Origin: Stenopsyche tienmushanensis | Taxonomy: Eukaryota > Arthropoda > Insecta > Trichoptera > Stenopsychidae | Length of the DNA: 64,000 bases | Direction of reading: 5' to 3' | NCBI GenBank assembly: GCA_008973525.1 | Contig: WACJ01000008.1 | Coordinates: 1,178,001-1,242,000 of the forward strand | The notes under the pieces: generated by a model | Seen by the model: only the letters and a program-made list of their open reading frames with translations | What the model was told of the DNA's origin: nothing | The model's database searches: none | In this document: positions 22,691 to 33,530 of the stretch, piece after piece | Position numbering within the stretch: the first letter of the stretch is position 1 | How the letters are laid out: each line of letters begins with the position of its first letter | Made by a program: the position numbers and the translations under genes

Positions 22691-25590
22691 GTGGATTGAT
22701 GGTAGTTTCTGCTTAAATCCAGTTTATGTTATTTGGATCAATGTAATCTTTTTAAACTATGGGTGGGTTGATTAAAATGAAAGATTAGTTTAATATCGTT
22801 TTGTTTTTATTTTCACTCTCCACTCATTATACATTATCGGTAAATTATATTTGATATAATAATTTTTATAATATCATATAGAAGCTATAATACAACAGAT
22901 ATTATTCTAGTAAATGAAAATGTCATCGGGTGGCGTAAAAAAGTTTTTCTTCTCGTCTAATCATATAAATATTATTTTTTAACGTTTATTTTTACTTAAA
23001 ATGGGTTAAAAAAAAGCTTTTTTACACCGCCATCGTTTGTCCGAATGATTACATTTCAATTATGTTTCTAAATAAATAGCTGCCCACTATAAGTATATAA
23101 AACTAAAATTTTTTGATATATATGTCGTTACGATATGGTGTATGAAAAATGCAAAAAAATCAACCAAAAAAACATTATCAATTAAGTCTATTTGCTTCGA
23201 TCGTATTGTAGAATATGCACGAAGACTATAATGAGGTGGTACGATTTCACGATGAAGATAACATGCGCGCGCAGGTCAAACATGCGCGTTTATGTATATA
23301 CACAAACTACTGTATAAATATAAATTAATATTTTTATATAATATAAATATATATTATATAACGAATTTCATATAAGAATTGAACAATTTCCTAAACATTA
23401 TATCTACAAATTTAAAGCTTTTCAATCAGATATATCTTACAAAAGAGTATTAATAAAATAATATATTCAATATGTACAAATAACAGGATAATAATTTTTT
23501 AAAAAATAATTGTTTCTAAAATTTTTTTTTCAATAATTTACAAATATGTTTTAAGCAAATTTTTTGGAAATCATCGATTGAATCTTAAAAAAAACTTAGT
23601 CGATACCATAATGAGACCTAATTTAAATATCTATGAATATCTTTTATCGTCGAGTACGCGAGTCTACGATTCCAACATACGTCGCAACAGCACAACGTCA
23701 AAAATACTCGACTTACGGCGCCTTATTAAACATTAAAAAAAAACAACGATTCCTACAATTGTTTAGTATAGATATTAAATGGTCGTCGGATATATGCTAT
23801 TTTTAATATTTTTTTTCCACACACATTAGGCACTACATAATTAAGCTCATTTTCATGCCACTGTAGTCAAAACAATACGTTTTCAATCGTAAGCTTATTT
23901 TTAAAACTTAACCCTTTTAAACACAAGATGAAATCAAACAGTAATGAGCTAAATCTGAACTATCGAATAAGTATAGAATGGATATATCGGATGAACTTTA
24001 TGCGTTATTTAAACATGTAACATTACGTGATAATCATGATAATTAACTATAATTTGGTTCATTCTTACGTATTTATACAATTTCTACCCTATTACATTAA
24101 GGCTTGGGAAAATTTATCAATATAAATACATTTAAACACTTGCGTGTAAGCGTATTTTTCAATATACGCACCCAGGCCCCCCCGCTCATATCGCTTATCG
24201 ATATTTTTCTAATTTAGAAAATGCCTTTTTTTCTTACAAAACTATTCAAAGGCAGCAATTTTATGAATCGCTAACTACGGAAAAAATATACCTCGAAATC
24301 GTCGTTTCAACGTCGCATCTATGAATCGCGGACGCCCCGCTAATGCTAAATTTAATTCATTAATACGGCCACGTCCGCTCAAAACGATGAATGCGCTGCC
24401 CTATTAATTAATCATTTTTTTTAGAATTTATTTTCGCAACAAAATGACGGTCACACGAGTGCGCAATCCGTACCGCGCACGAAAGACGCGTAGTGCGCAT
24501 CCGTTCGATTGCGGTGTCCATCCGTCACTCGATTGCGATTTAGACACTCGGTGTCGATCGATGAGTGAGTCGGACGATTGATCGAATATTGAAATGCAAA
24601 GCGTGCATTCGAACAAAAAATAAGCGAGCGATCAAGCGAAAGACGTTCAGCGTCTCGCTGTCGGGGTTGAAATTCTAGAATTCGAGGCTCGCAACTGTGC
24701 AATGCTGAAACTCGTCCATCCGAACCATATTTTATAAAAAATATTACATTTTCGCGACGCGATCTTGACCTTTCCGAGTCGAAGTATTTTTGGCTCCCTG
24801 AATAAGGTCGCCGGTTTTTAACGGCAACAATGTAATAATAACGATCTATCCGCCCATCGAACGTCGCTCGCGCGGGGGATGCATTCTCGGAACACCCTTC
24901 GTTGCATAATATAACCGAAAAAAGTGACAATTTATCTCATGTAAAAAAATATTTTCCAGCGATCAAAAATGTTTCTGATACAATTCATATGTAACTAGAT
25001 CATTGCCAGAAAATAATTGCGAAATGAGGACGAAGTGAAAGCCGCAACAAATGTTTCGTTATTACTTTTCTTATCATGTCGCATGGTTTGCTCGCTCACT
25101 GAAACCGATCGCTTTTCGCAATCCACAGTACAATTATTGTTCACAATATGCGCTGTAATAGTTTTAGCGCTGACAGTTCAAACTGCATCACTTTCCGATA
25201 ATATTCAAACACACACACATAGGTTATTGAGAGTTTTTATTCGAGCGTGCCCGATTACAGCAACAGGTGTATTTTCTGTACTTCAGACATCCATTTAACA
25301 TGATTTGAGATCTACAGCAACGTAAAGAAGTTTTAAATTATCATTAGTTTTCGGTTCGTCTATTATGATAGCGCTCATTGACCGGACAGAGGGTTTAATC
25401 TAAGGCCGATGGATATTCAGTATATCGTATGATATTCGCCTGTTTGAATTTTGGTAGCAAAATTTAAATTCAATCGCGAAGTTGTGAAAATCATGTAAAT
25501 TTAAATTATAATCATGGTTTTTAAATGTATTTAATTTTGAGAGACTCGATTCGAATGCAAATCATTATTTGCTTTATGGCATAGCATGCT
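22691..25590. other. Stretch between psuG exon 6 region and tetraspanin 3' end
   Basis: Very AT-rich from 22691 to about 24260 and without recognisable exons. It then contains the CpG-rich block and about 650 bp of AT-rich sequence before the tetraspanin poly(A) signal. No PfkB segment was recognised. Confidence 0.5.
24270..24930. other. CpG-rich block
   Basis: CpG is frequent here, unlike the surrounding AT-rich DNA. A frame on the - strand (24451-24930, 159 codons) is open but rich in Arg and Ser, without domains, and probably reflects the lack of TA-rich codons. It could be an unmethylated regulatory region, for example a promoter or enhancer between psuG and the tetraspanin gene. Confidence 0.35.
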
Positions 25591-25608
25591 TCGAGCTCTG
25601 GAAATATA

Positions 25609-25614
25609 TTTATT
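25609..25614 (-). terminator. Candidate poly(A) signal of the tetraspanin gene
   Basis: AATAAA on the - strand, about 240 bases after the stop codon. GC content falls back to the genomic background at about 25680, between the stop and this signal, which fits a short 3' UTR. Confidence 0.4.
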
Positions 25615-25854
25615 TTTAAAAGGAACGATGTGAGCTTGTCGCAAATTCTAGAATTTCTACGCGGTAGGCGGCATGGAAGGCTCAGAAGGTTCAGAGCGGC
25701 GTCGAGGGCAGGCTCTCTAGAGATAAGCGAGCTTCCCGCGCGGCTTGCGCTTTCCGAAGACGAGGAAGGCCGCGCGGGAGCGGCGACCTCAGGGCGCGGG
25801 CGCCGCCGCGGCCCGCCATCGTCGCCCGAACAACTGCTCCAAGTAGTATGTTAG

Positions 25855-26919
25855 TCAGATGGAGGTGGCGACGGGCGGCGTCGGAAGCAGCCGCCGCGCC
25901 CTCTCGGGCAGCTCCCTCAGCTCGAGCGCCTCCTCGGGTAGCAGCGCGCAGCCGCTGGTCGCGTCCGAGTCTCGCCGCGGGGCGCCGCCGAGCAGCGCCT
26001 CGCGCTCTCCGCCTCGCACCGTGCCGTTGGCGCTGATGGCCGGCGGCTGGCCGACGCCGCCCTCGCCCCCGGCGGCCGCCCCCGCGCTCAGCTCGCTCTG
26101 CAGCATCTTGATCTTCTGAATCATCTCGCGTATCTCGTACCTGAGGATGCCCAGGAAGCAGAGCTTGAGGAAGGCTATGACGCAGTAGCCGAGCACGAAG
26201 AGGACGTCTGCCGTGTGGCGCACCCAGGCGAGCAGGCGCTCGTCGCAGGCGGCGCAGGGCGGCGGGGACCTGCCGCCGCAGCAGCTCTGCGGCCACGCGG
26301 GCAGCGTCCCGTTGGAGGCGTCGCGCGCCCACGGATGCGGCGGTCCGAAATCGCGCGCGCTCTGCACGCCGCAGCAGCGCGTCTCCCGCTGGAGCCGATC
26401 CCACAGCGCCGTGAACTCGGGCTCGGCGCCGTAGTCCCTCGAGAAGCGCGCCCGCAGCCCCGGCTTGAGCTCGCGACACAGCTGCTCGAGTCTGAACACC
26501 CAGAAGACGCCCACGGCGACGTCGCCGAGCAGCAGCGCGAGCATCATCAGCCAGTAGGCGTTGAGCAAGCGCTCGCTGAGGCGCAGCGCGCCTGCGCATC
26601 CCACCGCCTGCAGGAAGCCCGCCTGCGCGAGCAGCGCCGCCCCCGCGCAGAGCAGGCTCGGCTGGTGGAGGGCGAAGCCGGGCACGAGCCTCCTCCGGTA
26701 GTCTCCGACGAGCGTGCGGCCCGCGACGGCGCAGAAGACGAGCACCGCGAGCAGCAGCGCGCCGTTGCACGTGTAGATCCATAGCCGATAGTAGCGCATA
26801 GCCTTGGCGGCGTTGCAGTCGGCGAGCAGCGTGCCGATGTCGGCGGGGCCGCATGCCTTGGAAGCCCAGCGGGCCGGGGTGCCGCCGGAGCGAGCGGGCC
26901 GCACCAGCATCACCGTCAT
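25855..26919 (-). CDS. Tetraspanin
   Basis: A single open frame of 354 residues encodes a four-pass tetraspanin, a membrane scaffold that organises receptors and adhesion proteins. Predicted helices lie at about 47-67, 88-110, 121-142 and 236-259. The large outer loop (about 143-235) has the signature CCG at 182-184, a second Cys pair at 213-214, Cys222 and Cys225, and a possible N-glycosylation site at Asn203. The tail of about 95 residues is longer than usual and rich in Ala, Gly, Glu and Arg. ATG at 26919 is the first in frame after an in-frame TGA; the Met at residue 41, next to helix 1, is an alternative start. The frame lies in one exon that begins at an AG acceptor (27020-27021). GC content is about twice that of the surroundings, with codons ending almost always in G or C. 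I cannot assign it to a specific numbered tetraspanin. Confidence 0.93.
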   Translation of the reverse strand: MTVMLVRPARSGGTPARWASKACGPADIGTLLADCNAAKAMRYYRLWIYTCNGALLLAVLVFCAVAGRTLVGDYRRRLVPGFALHQPSLLCAGAALLAQAGFLQAVGCAGALRLSERLLNAYWLMMLALLLGDVAVGVFWVFRLEQLCRELKPGLRARFSRDYGAEPEFTALWDRLQRETRCCGVQSARDFGPPHPWARDASNGTLPAWPQSCCGGRSPPPCAACDERLLAWVRHTADVLFVLGYCVIAFLKLCFLGILRYEIREMIQKIKMLQSELSAGAAAGGEGGVGQPPAISANGTVRGGEREALLGGAPRRDSDATSGCALLPEEALELRELPERARRLLPTPPVATSI

Positions 26920-27019
26920 CACACCGCCCTCACCCCCATCGGCCCCCCACCCTTCACCTCGTCCTTCCGCTCTTCAGCTCGGCCATTCTTCCTCCGCCTC
27001 TACGTCGGCATCGGCTTCT
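26920..27019 (-). promoter_or_regulatory. Tetraspanin 5' leader with three upstream ORFs
   Basis: On the - strand the sequence GTTTTGTTTTCAG ends at 27020, marking a likely 3' splice site, so an untranslated first exon should lie further right. Between there and the main ATG are three short upstream frames: a 3-codon one, a 10-codon one at 26954-26986, and a 6-codon one whose TGA overlaps the main start as TGATG. Such leaders usually lower or regulate translation. Confidence 0.55.
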
Positions 27020-27092
27020 CTGAAAACAAAACACCTATTAGATTATACTATAAATTAGAAGCGATTAAAGAGAAAAGATCAAAGAAAAAGAT

Positions 27093-27555
27093 TTTATATA
27101 AATAAACTAGCGAATACCCGGCATGCGTTGAAATTCCACACTTAAAGATATAAAGTGTATGTATTTTAATTCAGTTAGATTTAATTCAGTCAGACGCATA
27201 TAAAGGATGTGGTTGCTTAGCCACATGCGCTCTGAAATGAAAGCAGTAGTAAGCTACGCGATGTATTGCAGTGGGGCTGAGAAGTTAGGATACGTGCGCT
27301 CTCCCTCACTTCGTATAGCGACTGGCGAGCCGCCGAGAATCACGACGCGCCAGCCGCCGAGCGCTTGAACAGACACACATTAGATTGATAGCATTTTCGC
27401 CTCTCGACATAGTTAACAAAAGATTTTGTTTACCTTAGCAAATTTTGGACAGACACACATTGATTTTTATATAAAAGATAGACTAGTGATTACCCGGCAT
27501 GCGTTGCAATGCCACGTCTCGAACAAACAAAGATGATTTTTTTTATATATATTAA
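27093..27555. repeat. Direct repeats with the CCCGGCATGCGTTG motif
   Basis: ACTAGCGAATACCCGGCATG at 27107 and ACTAGTGATTACCCGGCATG at 27482 each follow TTTTATATAAA. They delimit a unit of about 375 bp lying upstream of the tetraspanin exon. Related CCGGCATGCGTTG motifs are widespread in arthropod repeats. The unit holds a CpG-rich stretch at 27290-27370. Confidence 0.55.
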
Positions 27556-27623
27556 GTACAGGCAAAAATATACGAATATGTTTCGTTTAATAAATAATAC
27601 TAGGCGCGTTATAAAAAATTAAA

Positions 27624-27680
27624 CATCATGAAAAGTGAAATTCCAATCGCTAGTTGGTCGGAAAGAGACACCACAAACTA
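27624..27680 (+). repeat. Dispersed non-coding repeat family, partial copy e
   Basis: Only the first about 55 bases are recognisable: ATCATGAAAAGTGAAATTCC followed by GTTGGTCGGAAAGAGAC. Confidence 0.55.
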
Positions 27681-27980
27681 AAAAGCGGAAAAAATGTGTA
27701 CATTAAAACTGCGTTTCATGCGGAGAATACTAATAAGTCCCAGCTTTAAACGGGTTTATCTTAACACATCTTACGTGGGGCCAATTTAGTTAAAAATTAC
27801 ATTAAAACGCTTTTTGATACTGCAATATCAAAGCAACAATAAAAAAAAACCAAAATCCCAATATTACTATGTAATATTGAAACAGCATTAATCAGGGTCT
27901 CAATAAATCCTAACGGATAAACAAATTGATGCATTTTAATTATCTATTAAAAACTTTGTTTGTATTTTAACGCGTTGAAG

Positions 27981-28138
27981 CTGCAAATCCTGTATTTCTG
28001 AATTTGACAGAAGTTCACTCCGATGCTATTGATTTGGCAGATTTAATTGGCCGCAAAGCCTTTGAAGACATTGCAGAATTGACAGCTGACAAAGTTATCA
28101 ACGAAAAAGCAACACTGAACGTTCATTCGATTCAATGA
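27981..28138 (+). CDS. Possible terminal exon of an unrecognised gene
   Basis: An open frame from 27971 to a TGA at 28136-28138 reads ANPVFLNLTEVHSDAIDL, ADLIGRKAFEDIAELT and a short tail. Composition and codon use look protein-like (balanced charges, amphipathic helix), unlike the AT-rich junk frames nearby. An AG at 27979-27980 could be an acceptor in phase 1, with a weak pyrimidine tract. I do not recognise the family. It is not obviously a PfkB kinase segment. It could be a pseudogene fragment. Confidence 0.3.
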
Positions 28139-28739
28139 AAACGTATTTTGCTAACTTCGAATCTAATCTTGAAAGGCCCCCGGTTAAATAATAATTCGGG
28201 AAGTCATTTGGAATTCGTTTGATGGACGAAGTTATAAATTCATCTAAAATATTGTCGAAATGATTTCACCATTAAAACGCCAGCGAATGGTATTGCATAT
28301 TAAATCTACATTGTTTTGATTATATAATTATTTAAAATAAATATTATTGAATATTTGAATAGTTTTAAAATAAATTAATTCTTCCAGGTACGTTAGGTCT
28401 TCAAATTAATGATTTTCCTGGATCGTAACTATCTTATGTAAATAGAAATGAATGTATTTAAATTACCGAAGGTTTATAACACTTTCATTCATTACGTTGG
28501 ATTCTAAGTATTTTCATCGCTTCGAAGCGAACGGTCGATTGTCAAAAGTATGGAGCAAATTTGAATTGTTCACTGAATTATATCCCTGGATCTCTGAGGG
28601 TGTTGACCCTCATCACGTTGGAATTACTGAGTTCATAAGGGTAGACTGTGAGGCTTTGGGATGTAATATGGAATGAATTGGCATTTCTCTAAGTTCGGTG
28701 GGAATCGACCAGTGCTCGTCCGTTTTGCAAAACCATTAA

Positions 28740-29200
28740 CCCTTTGCACTCGAGAAGCGCATCTCAGGTACTACGATGTGGCATGCGACAATTTTCGTAG
28801 TGTAAATGGTTATTTATATTAGATTATGTTGAATCTCCAAGTCCATGTCTAGTAATAACTTTATCATTTTAACAGATTGATCGTAAAAAAATAGGAATGG
28901 AATCGATAAATTGAAATAATACAGGAATAACTCCAGTAAAAAGGATTTTAGCTATGGAGATGGTAAAAAAAAATTAAAATCCCAATATCATCATCAATTA
29001 CGAGGTTTGCAAGGTTGAAAATTATAATTTAATATTTATAATCAAATATTTCAAGTATAGCATAATCGTTTAATGGATTTTTTTAAACGTTTATAAATTG
29101 AAATAAATGACTTGTCTGCATTTTTTGAGTATAAAATTATTTTATTGCAGCTGCTAAATATAATACTTACCGCTACGAAAAAGTCTTCGAGTGTAAAGAG
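28740..29200. mobile_element. piggyBac-type MITE flanked by TTAA
   Basis: A 461-bp non-coding element is bounded by TTAA at 28736-28739 and 29201-29204. Left end CCCTTTGCACTCGAGAAG and right end (reverse complement) CTCTTTACACTCGAAGAC agree at most positions. TTAA target duplication with CCYTTTRCACTCG ends is typical of piggyBac-derived MITEs. A subterminal CTACGA/TCGTAG pair lies at about 28771-28801. Confidence 0.8.
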
Positions 29201-29394
29201 TTAATATGTATTTAAAGAAGAAGTACATTTTAGATGGATTCACCCGTTGGTAAACGCTATCAAATAAGTATTAACTCTATAAATACCGTACGTACAGATT
29301 TGTGCGTTTCACTACTTGAACTTTATACACAAAAAAAAAAACGTTATACAATATTTTTACTCAATATTTTATGCCAATAAATAGCCTCTTTTTT

Positions 29395-30435
29395 TTAGAG
29401 GGACTCTTTAATATGGAGGTACGGACTCTTTTAGGTACGAAGAGTTCAGTTGAGTCAGTCCTGAGCGAATCTTCGAAGAGTTTACAGTTAAGTTAAGTAC
29501 AAAGTCCGACCGATCGTCTTGGCCGCGAGAAGGTCTGATCTTCCCGCGGTCGGCTTTTCCGATCTCATAACTGTGGTCTTTATCTTGATGTAAAAATAAA
29601 AACATGGAATCAATAGTCATATTTGATTTTCCCCTGTCTCTCTTCTATTTCGGGTGGGTGTTAGACTCCACGATGTCCACCCATAAAACCCCAGGGGGGA
29701 GGGGGAACCAACTCTACGCTCGTGGGCAACAGTTGGACCCTTGAGGTAATGATGTGGAGTAGAGATGTGCGAAAGTAGGCTCGTCGGTTTGCTTATCAAA
29801 CGCTGCTGGGGTAGCCCAGCTAACATGAGTTGGGTGAGCAGGTCACCCTGTGCTGTGTACCCATAAAAGGGTGTGTGGAACTGCCGATTACATTGGTTGG
29901 TGGAGACTGCTAAAGGCTGACCACTATCCTCAACAGCCTAGGCAAACAGGGGAGAATAGTCTTAGGCTGTTAGAACGGCGACTCGTCTCCGTGGCTAGGT
30001 ACTAAGAATGATCGAACCGATACGAGTACAATGGGGAAGGGGTAGCCCCTACAGTTCTTGATCTGCTGCAGTACCTTTCAAACTGAGGTTGGACTCGTGG
30101 TGGCAGTGAACCCGAGGAAGTAAATACCTTGAATTTAGCTTAACCTTAGTCCTTCCTTCTCCATCGCACCTTCGGAACAGATCATACAGCAGTGCAGGAA
30201 ATGGGTGCGATTTATAATGAACCCCCAATCCAGTCAGTCGCTGTCTGATGTATGTGGTCTTGTCTTTCTTCTTCTACGAACTGAAAGTGAACTGATCCAG
30301 GAAGACTATCCACTTGGAAGCGCAAACTTTGGGTCTGGGTGCGGTTCGGGACTGGGTGCGGTTCGAAGACTTGATGTAGTTCGGGACTGGGTGCGGTATC
30401 TCTTTCTACACGTTAAAGAAACCATAAAAAGTTGA
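29395..30435. other. GC-elevated block of about 1 kb, possible retroelement remnant
   Basis: It stands out from the AT-rich flanks by balanced composition, runs such as CCCCAGGGGGGAGGGGG (29692) and GGGGAAGGGGTAGCCCC (30032), and near its end the words GGGTGCGGTTCGGGACT repeated several times (30336-30400). There is no long open frame. It could be the 5' region of a truncated non-LTR element or a structured non-coding RNA; neither is shown. Confidence 0.3.
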
Positions 30436-31808
30436 TTCCAAATTTGAGTGAGGATATTTTAGAGTATTCAAGTATTTTTAATCCCATCTTTCTTAATTGT
30501 TAGCACTATTTATTGAGTTAGTACTGCCATTATCATCATCTGTTGCAAGAAAATGGCTTCCTTTTGACAACTCTTATAAAGTCAAATATTTTAATAGAAG
30601 ACAAAATTAATTAAATTCGAGTTGATCTATAAAATGTAAATCGCCGATCGAAAGCAGCCCGCGGTATATCGCCGAAAAGACGATTAATTTTCTTGCAAAC
30701 AATTCTCTTAATAGTTTTAACGTTTTAAAACGACTGTCGGTTGTTTTACGACTTTGAGCGAGGTAATCGCGACGTCGCAATCTTCTTTGTTAAATTTAAC
30801 AACTCGATCCGACGACGGGCCGAAGCTTTCGAATAATGACACGAACAAAGAAAACGTTGATGGAGTCTTTGAAGCGAATATTGATGCGAATTGGGACACA
30901 TTAAAATAGCAATTTAATACATCAACAAGCGTAGGTATTGTTCGGGGAGATTTAGACTGCCACAGGATTATATATGGATGTAGAGCGAGAAAAGCGTTTT
31001 TCATCCTGGGGGATGATATTTCTTCTGCGCTGTGGTAAAAATCTATTATTAATATTATGATATTGAAGTTTTGTCAACACGTGTACGAACATTTTTCCTC
31101 GATTTGACGATATTAAAAGTCCGCGTAGAGCTGAAAGCCGCGAAAAATGTTTCATATCAAATATTCGACTGTCAAAGAGAATCGTCCTACTTTTCAAAGT
31201 TTTTCCAATATTTTCTAACTGAACCGAAGTAATAGTCCATTTATCAAACCCCCGACGAAAATCTCTAAAAGTTTTTTTCGTCGGCCCGTTGTCATACGAG
31301 TTTGGGAAACTATATTTATATGGATTTCGTGGAAGTCATACGTAATAATATAGGTCATTGAGGATTTGAGCAGAAAGTCAAGTACAGACTGTTCCGAATA
31401 GAATATATAGGAAATTCAAGGAGAAAGTCGAGATGAAAGCCCTTATAAAATCTCCGCGGGAGGAATATCTAAGCATCATTCAAAACTTGCAGCTATGCTT
31501 TATTGATTCAGACGAATATCTTAATGTTAAATTGAACTTAAAGCGAAATTTTAAAATGAGCACAGTTTAGAATTTGTTTGCATTAGAAGCAATGCATGCC
31601 TAATTTGCATAAAACATTGTCAGGATGCAACGCCCTTTACGCGTCTATATTGAATGTGTCCACGATACGTGATTGTCGTTCAACCTGTGTTATTTCATCC
31701 CCTATTGTCGTTGTGCCATCCAGAGTGATTAACATTTTAATAAGATTTTAAAACGATAGGTTGATGATAGCTGCAGTATGAAACAAATCATTTAGAAAAT
31801 GAACATTG
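30436..31808. other. Stretch with two CpG-richer open frames on the - strand
   Basis: Frames 30717-31004 and 30952-31197 (-) overlap one another and have no recognised domain. The composition suggests a conserved non-coding element more than a protein gene. Confidence 0.4.
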
Positions 31809-31982
31809 TAAGCTAAAAGATGAAGCTGTGCTTGTGTAATATATAATAAAATAGGCAAGCTACTGTACTAGTGGTTGCATGTTACGTACATACACAGATA
31901 TTTTTATGTGGACGAAGATATCACAGATGATTATTTCTTTCTTTCTGACTATCTGTCAATTGGAGTTACATTTTTTATGATG
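31809..31982 (-). repeat. Dispersed non-coding repeat family, copy d
   Basis: Reverse-strand copy with ATCATAAAAAATGTAACTCC at one end and ATTACACAAGCACAGCTTCA, TCTTTTAGCTTAC at the other. The middle is diverged. Confidence 0.75.
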
Positions 31983-33332
31983 TGTCTTTCATCAAGTTAA
32001 AAAAAATCAACTTCATTTCATTTTCTTATATAAACTATTCCAAAATAGAATAAGAACTATGGCGCATTTTAGACTGTGCATAATAGTGACTATAATAGTA
32101 AATAAACATTTCATATGAAGTTGTTAAAGATTAAAAAAAAAATGCTTTTAGCTAAGCTATTTACAGGGTATCCATATATTACACAAATTTTCTCCCGTTC
32201 ATTTTAAACTGAGAATCTATGCCTGCGGTTTTGGTGCTTTGAAAGCTCAATAAATAAGGCAAAAATATTTCAAACGAGCTTCCCTGTGCCAAAACGCAAT
32301 TAAATATAATTTATTGCCTCGTCATTGGAAAATTTACTTAAAAGGTTTGGCCGTCAGGTGTTTCATACACTGAAAATACATCATAAAATATCTTCAAAGG
32401 ATTTTGCGGAATCTCCGAATACGCATGGGGCGAAAAAATAATTGCCATAACAAAATATCGTCTTTCAAATACAGCCTACGAGTCTCAAAATCCACAATAA
32501 ATTGGCTCTGCGATTACGAAGTTATTTGTCCACGTGTTTCCCTTTTTTACCTGAATAAACGTACAATAGAATGTGAGGAACTTAGCCGAAAAACCATTAA
32601 AGAAGATGGAAATAATAGGATTAACGGATTTGGCAAAAGGCAATTTGGATTTTCTTTCCACATGCAAGAAGATACGTTTGTTGCCGACTTATATTTTTAT
32701 TAATAAAGGTTTTTATGTGCGATCAAAGGGCAGCCTCGTTTAACCCTGTGAGGGAATTCAGCTCTCAGAGATGCGTATCGCCGGTGACGAAGGTTCTGAC
32801 AAATTCAACGCGGGTCAGTTAATGTATGACATTCGTTTTTTTCTTCTTGCAAGAAATATATTCGCACACTCTTCGAGGGCGATCAAAAATATTCGCATAT
32901 ACAAAACGGCGACTTGTAAATTCGAGGTCAGAAAATTCAAGTGTGAGGGAAAATCTTTTCTGCACACGTGTCAGTCTACGTGACGCCTCTGAGATGGACG
33001 ATTTCAATCTTCGGAATTGAAAATGGCAAAGGGTCAATTGGGGTAAATGCGACGCATATTATGTATTGTCTCTGTGTGTAATCCAAGATGGATTTATAAA
33101 ATGGATCATGGGAATATCAACGAGGCTAATATTTGGAAGATTCATTGTCGTCTGGAGACATGTCACGAATTGGCTCATCTTCGAGAAACGTCAAGAAATC
33201 CTAGAAATAATAATTTCAATCTGCGTATTGCCAAAGAGTTCATAGATAGCATTTAATTGTTCTCGATATTTTTAATTTAATAAAACTCCAATTGACTTCA
33301 ATAACTTTTAAGATTTCTTTTAAAAAAAATCT

Positions 33333-33530
33333 AAGCTAAAACATGAGGCTGTGTTTGTGTAATATATAATAAAATAGGCTTACTACTAATGATACGTATA
33401 GACACGGTATAGGCGAGACGGCGCATGCGCGTAGCATCTTTATGATATATGCGACGAACGTGGACATATTACATACGATTCTCCTTCTCTTTCTGATCAA
33501 ATGTTGTGTGGAGTTTCACTTTTCGTGACA
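33333..33530 (-). repeat. Dispersed non-coding repeat family, copy c
   Basis: Reverse-strand copy, about 198 bp: GTCACGAAAAGTGAAACTCC to TTACACAAACACAGCCTCAT and GTTTTAGCTT. It keeps the GCGCATGCGC core. Confidence 0.78.

Noticed and set aside
24451..24930. A 159-codon - strand frame as a protein gene
   Set aside because: Arg/Ser-rich, no domain, no splice or poly(A) context; the CpG-rich composition explains it.
26215..26784. A 189-codon + strand frame antisense to the tetraspanin
   Set aside because: Same cause: GC-rich DNA leaves several frames open. Composition is Arg/Ala/Glu/Gln filler with no recognisable motif.
25691..26854. A 387-codon - strand frame overlapping the tetraspanin
   Set aside because: It is the second frame of the same GC-rich stretch, extremely Arg/Ala-rich, with no domain. 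Lack of stops follows from GC content. The tetraspanin frame has helices and the CCG motif.
32404..32703. A 99-codon + frame as a gene
   Set aside because: No ATG context, domain or splice signals; residue composition is that of random AT-rich frames.
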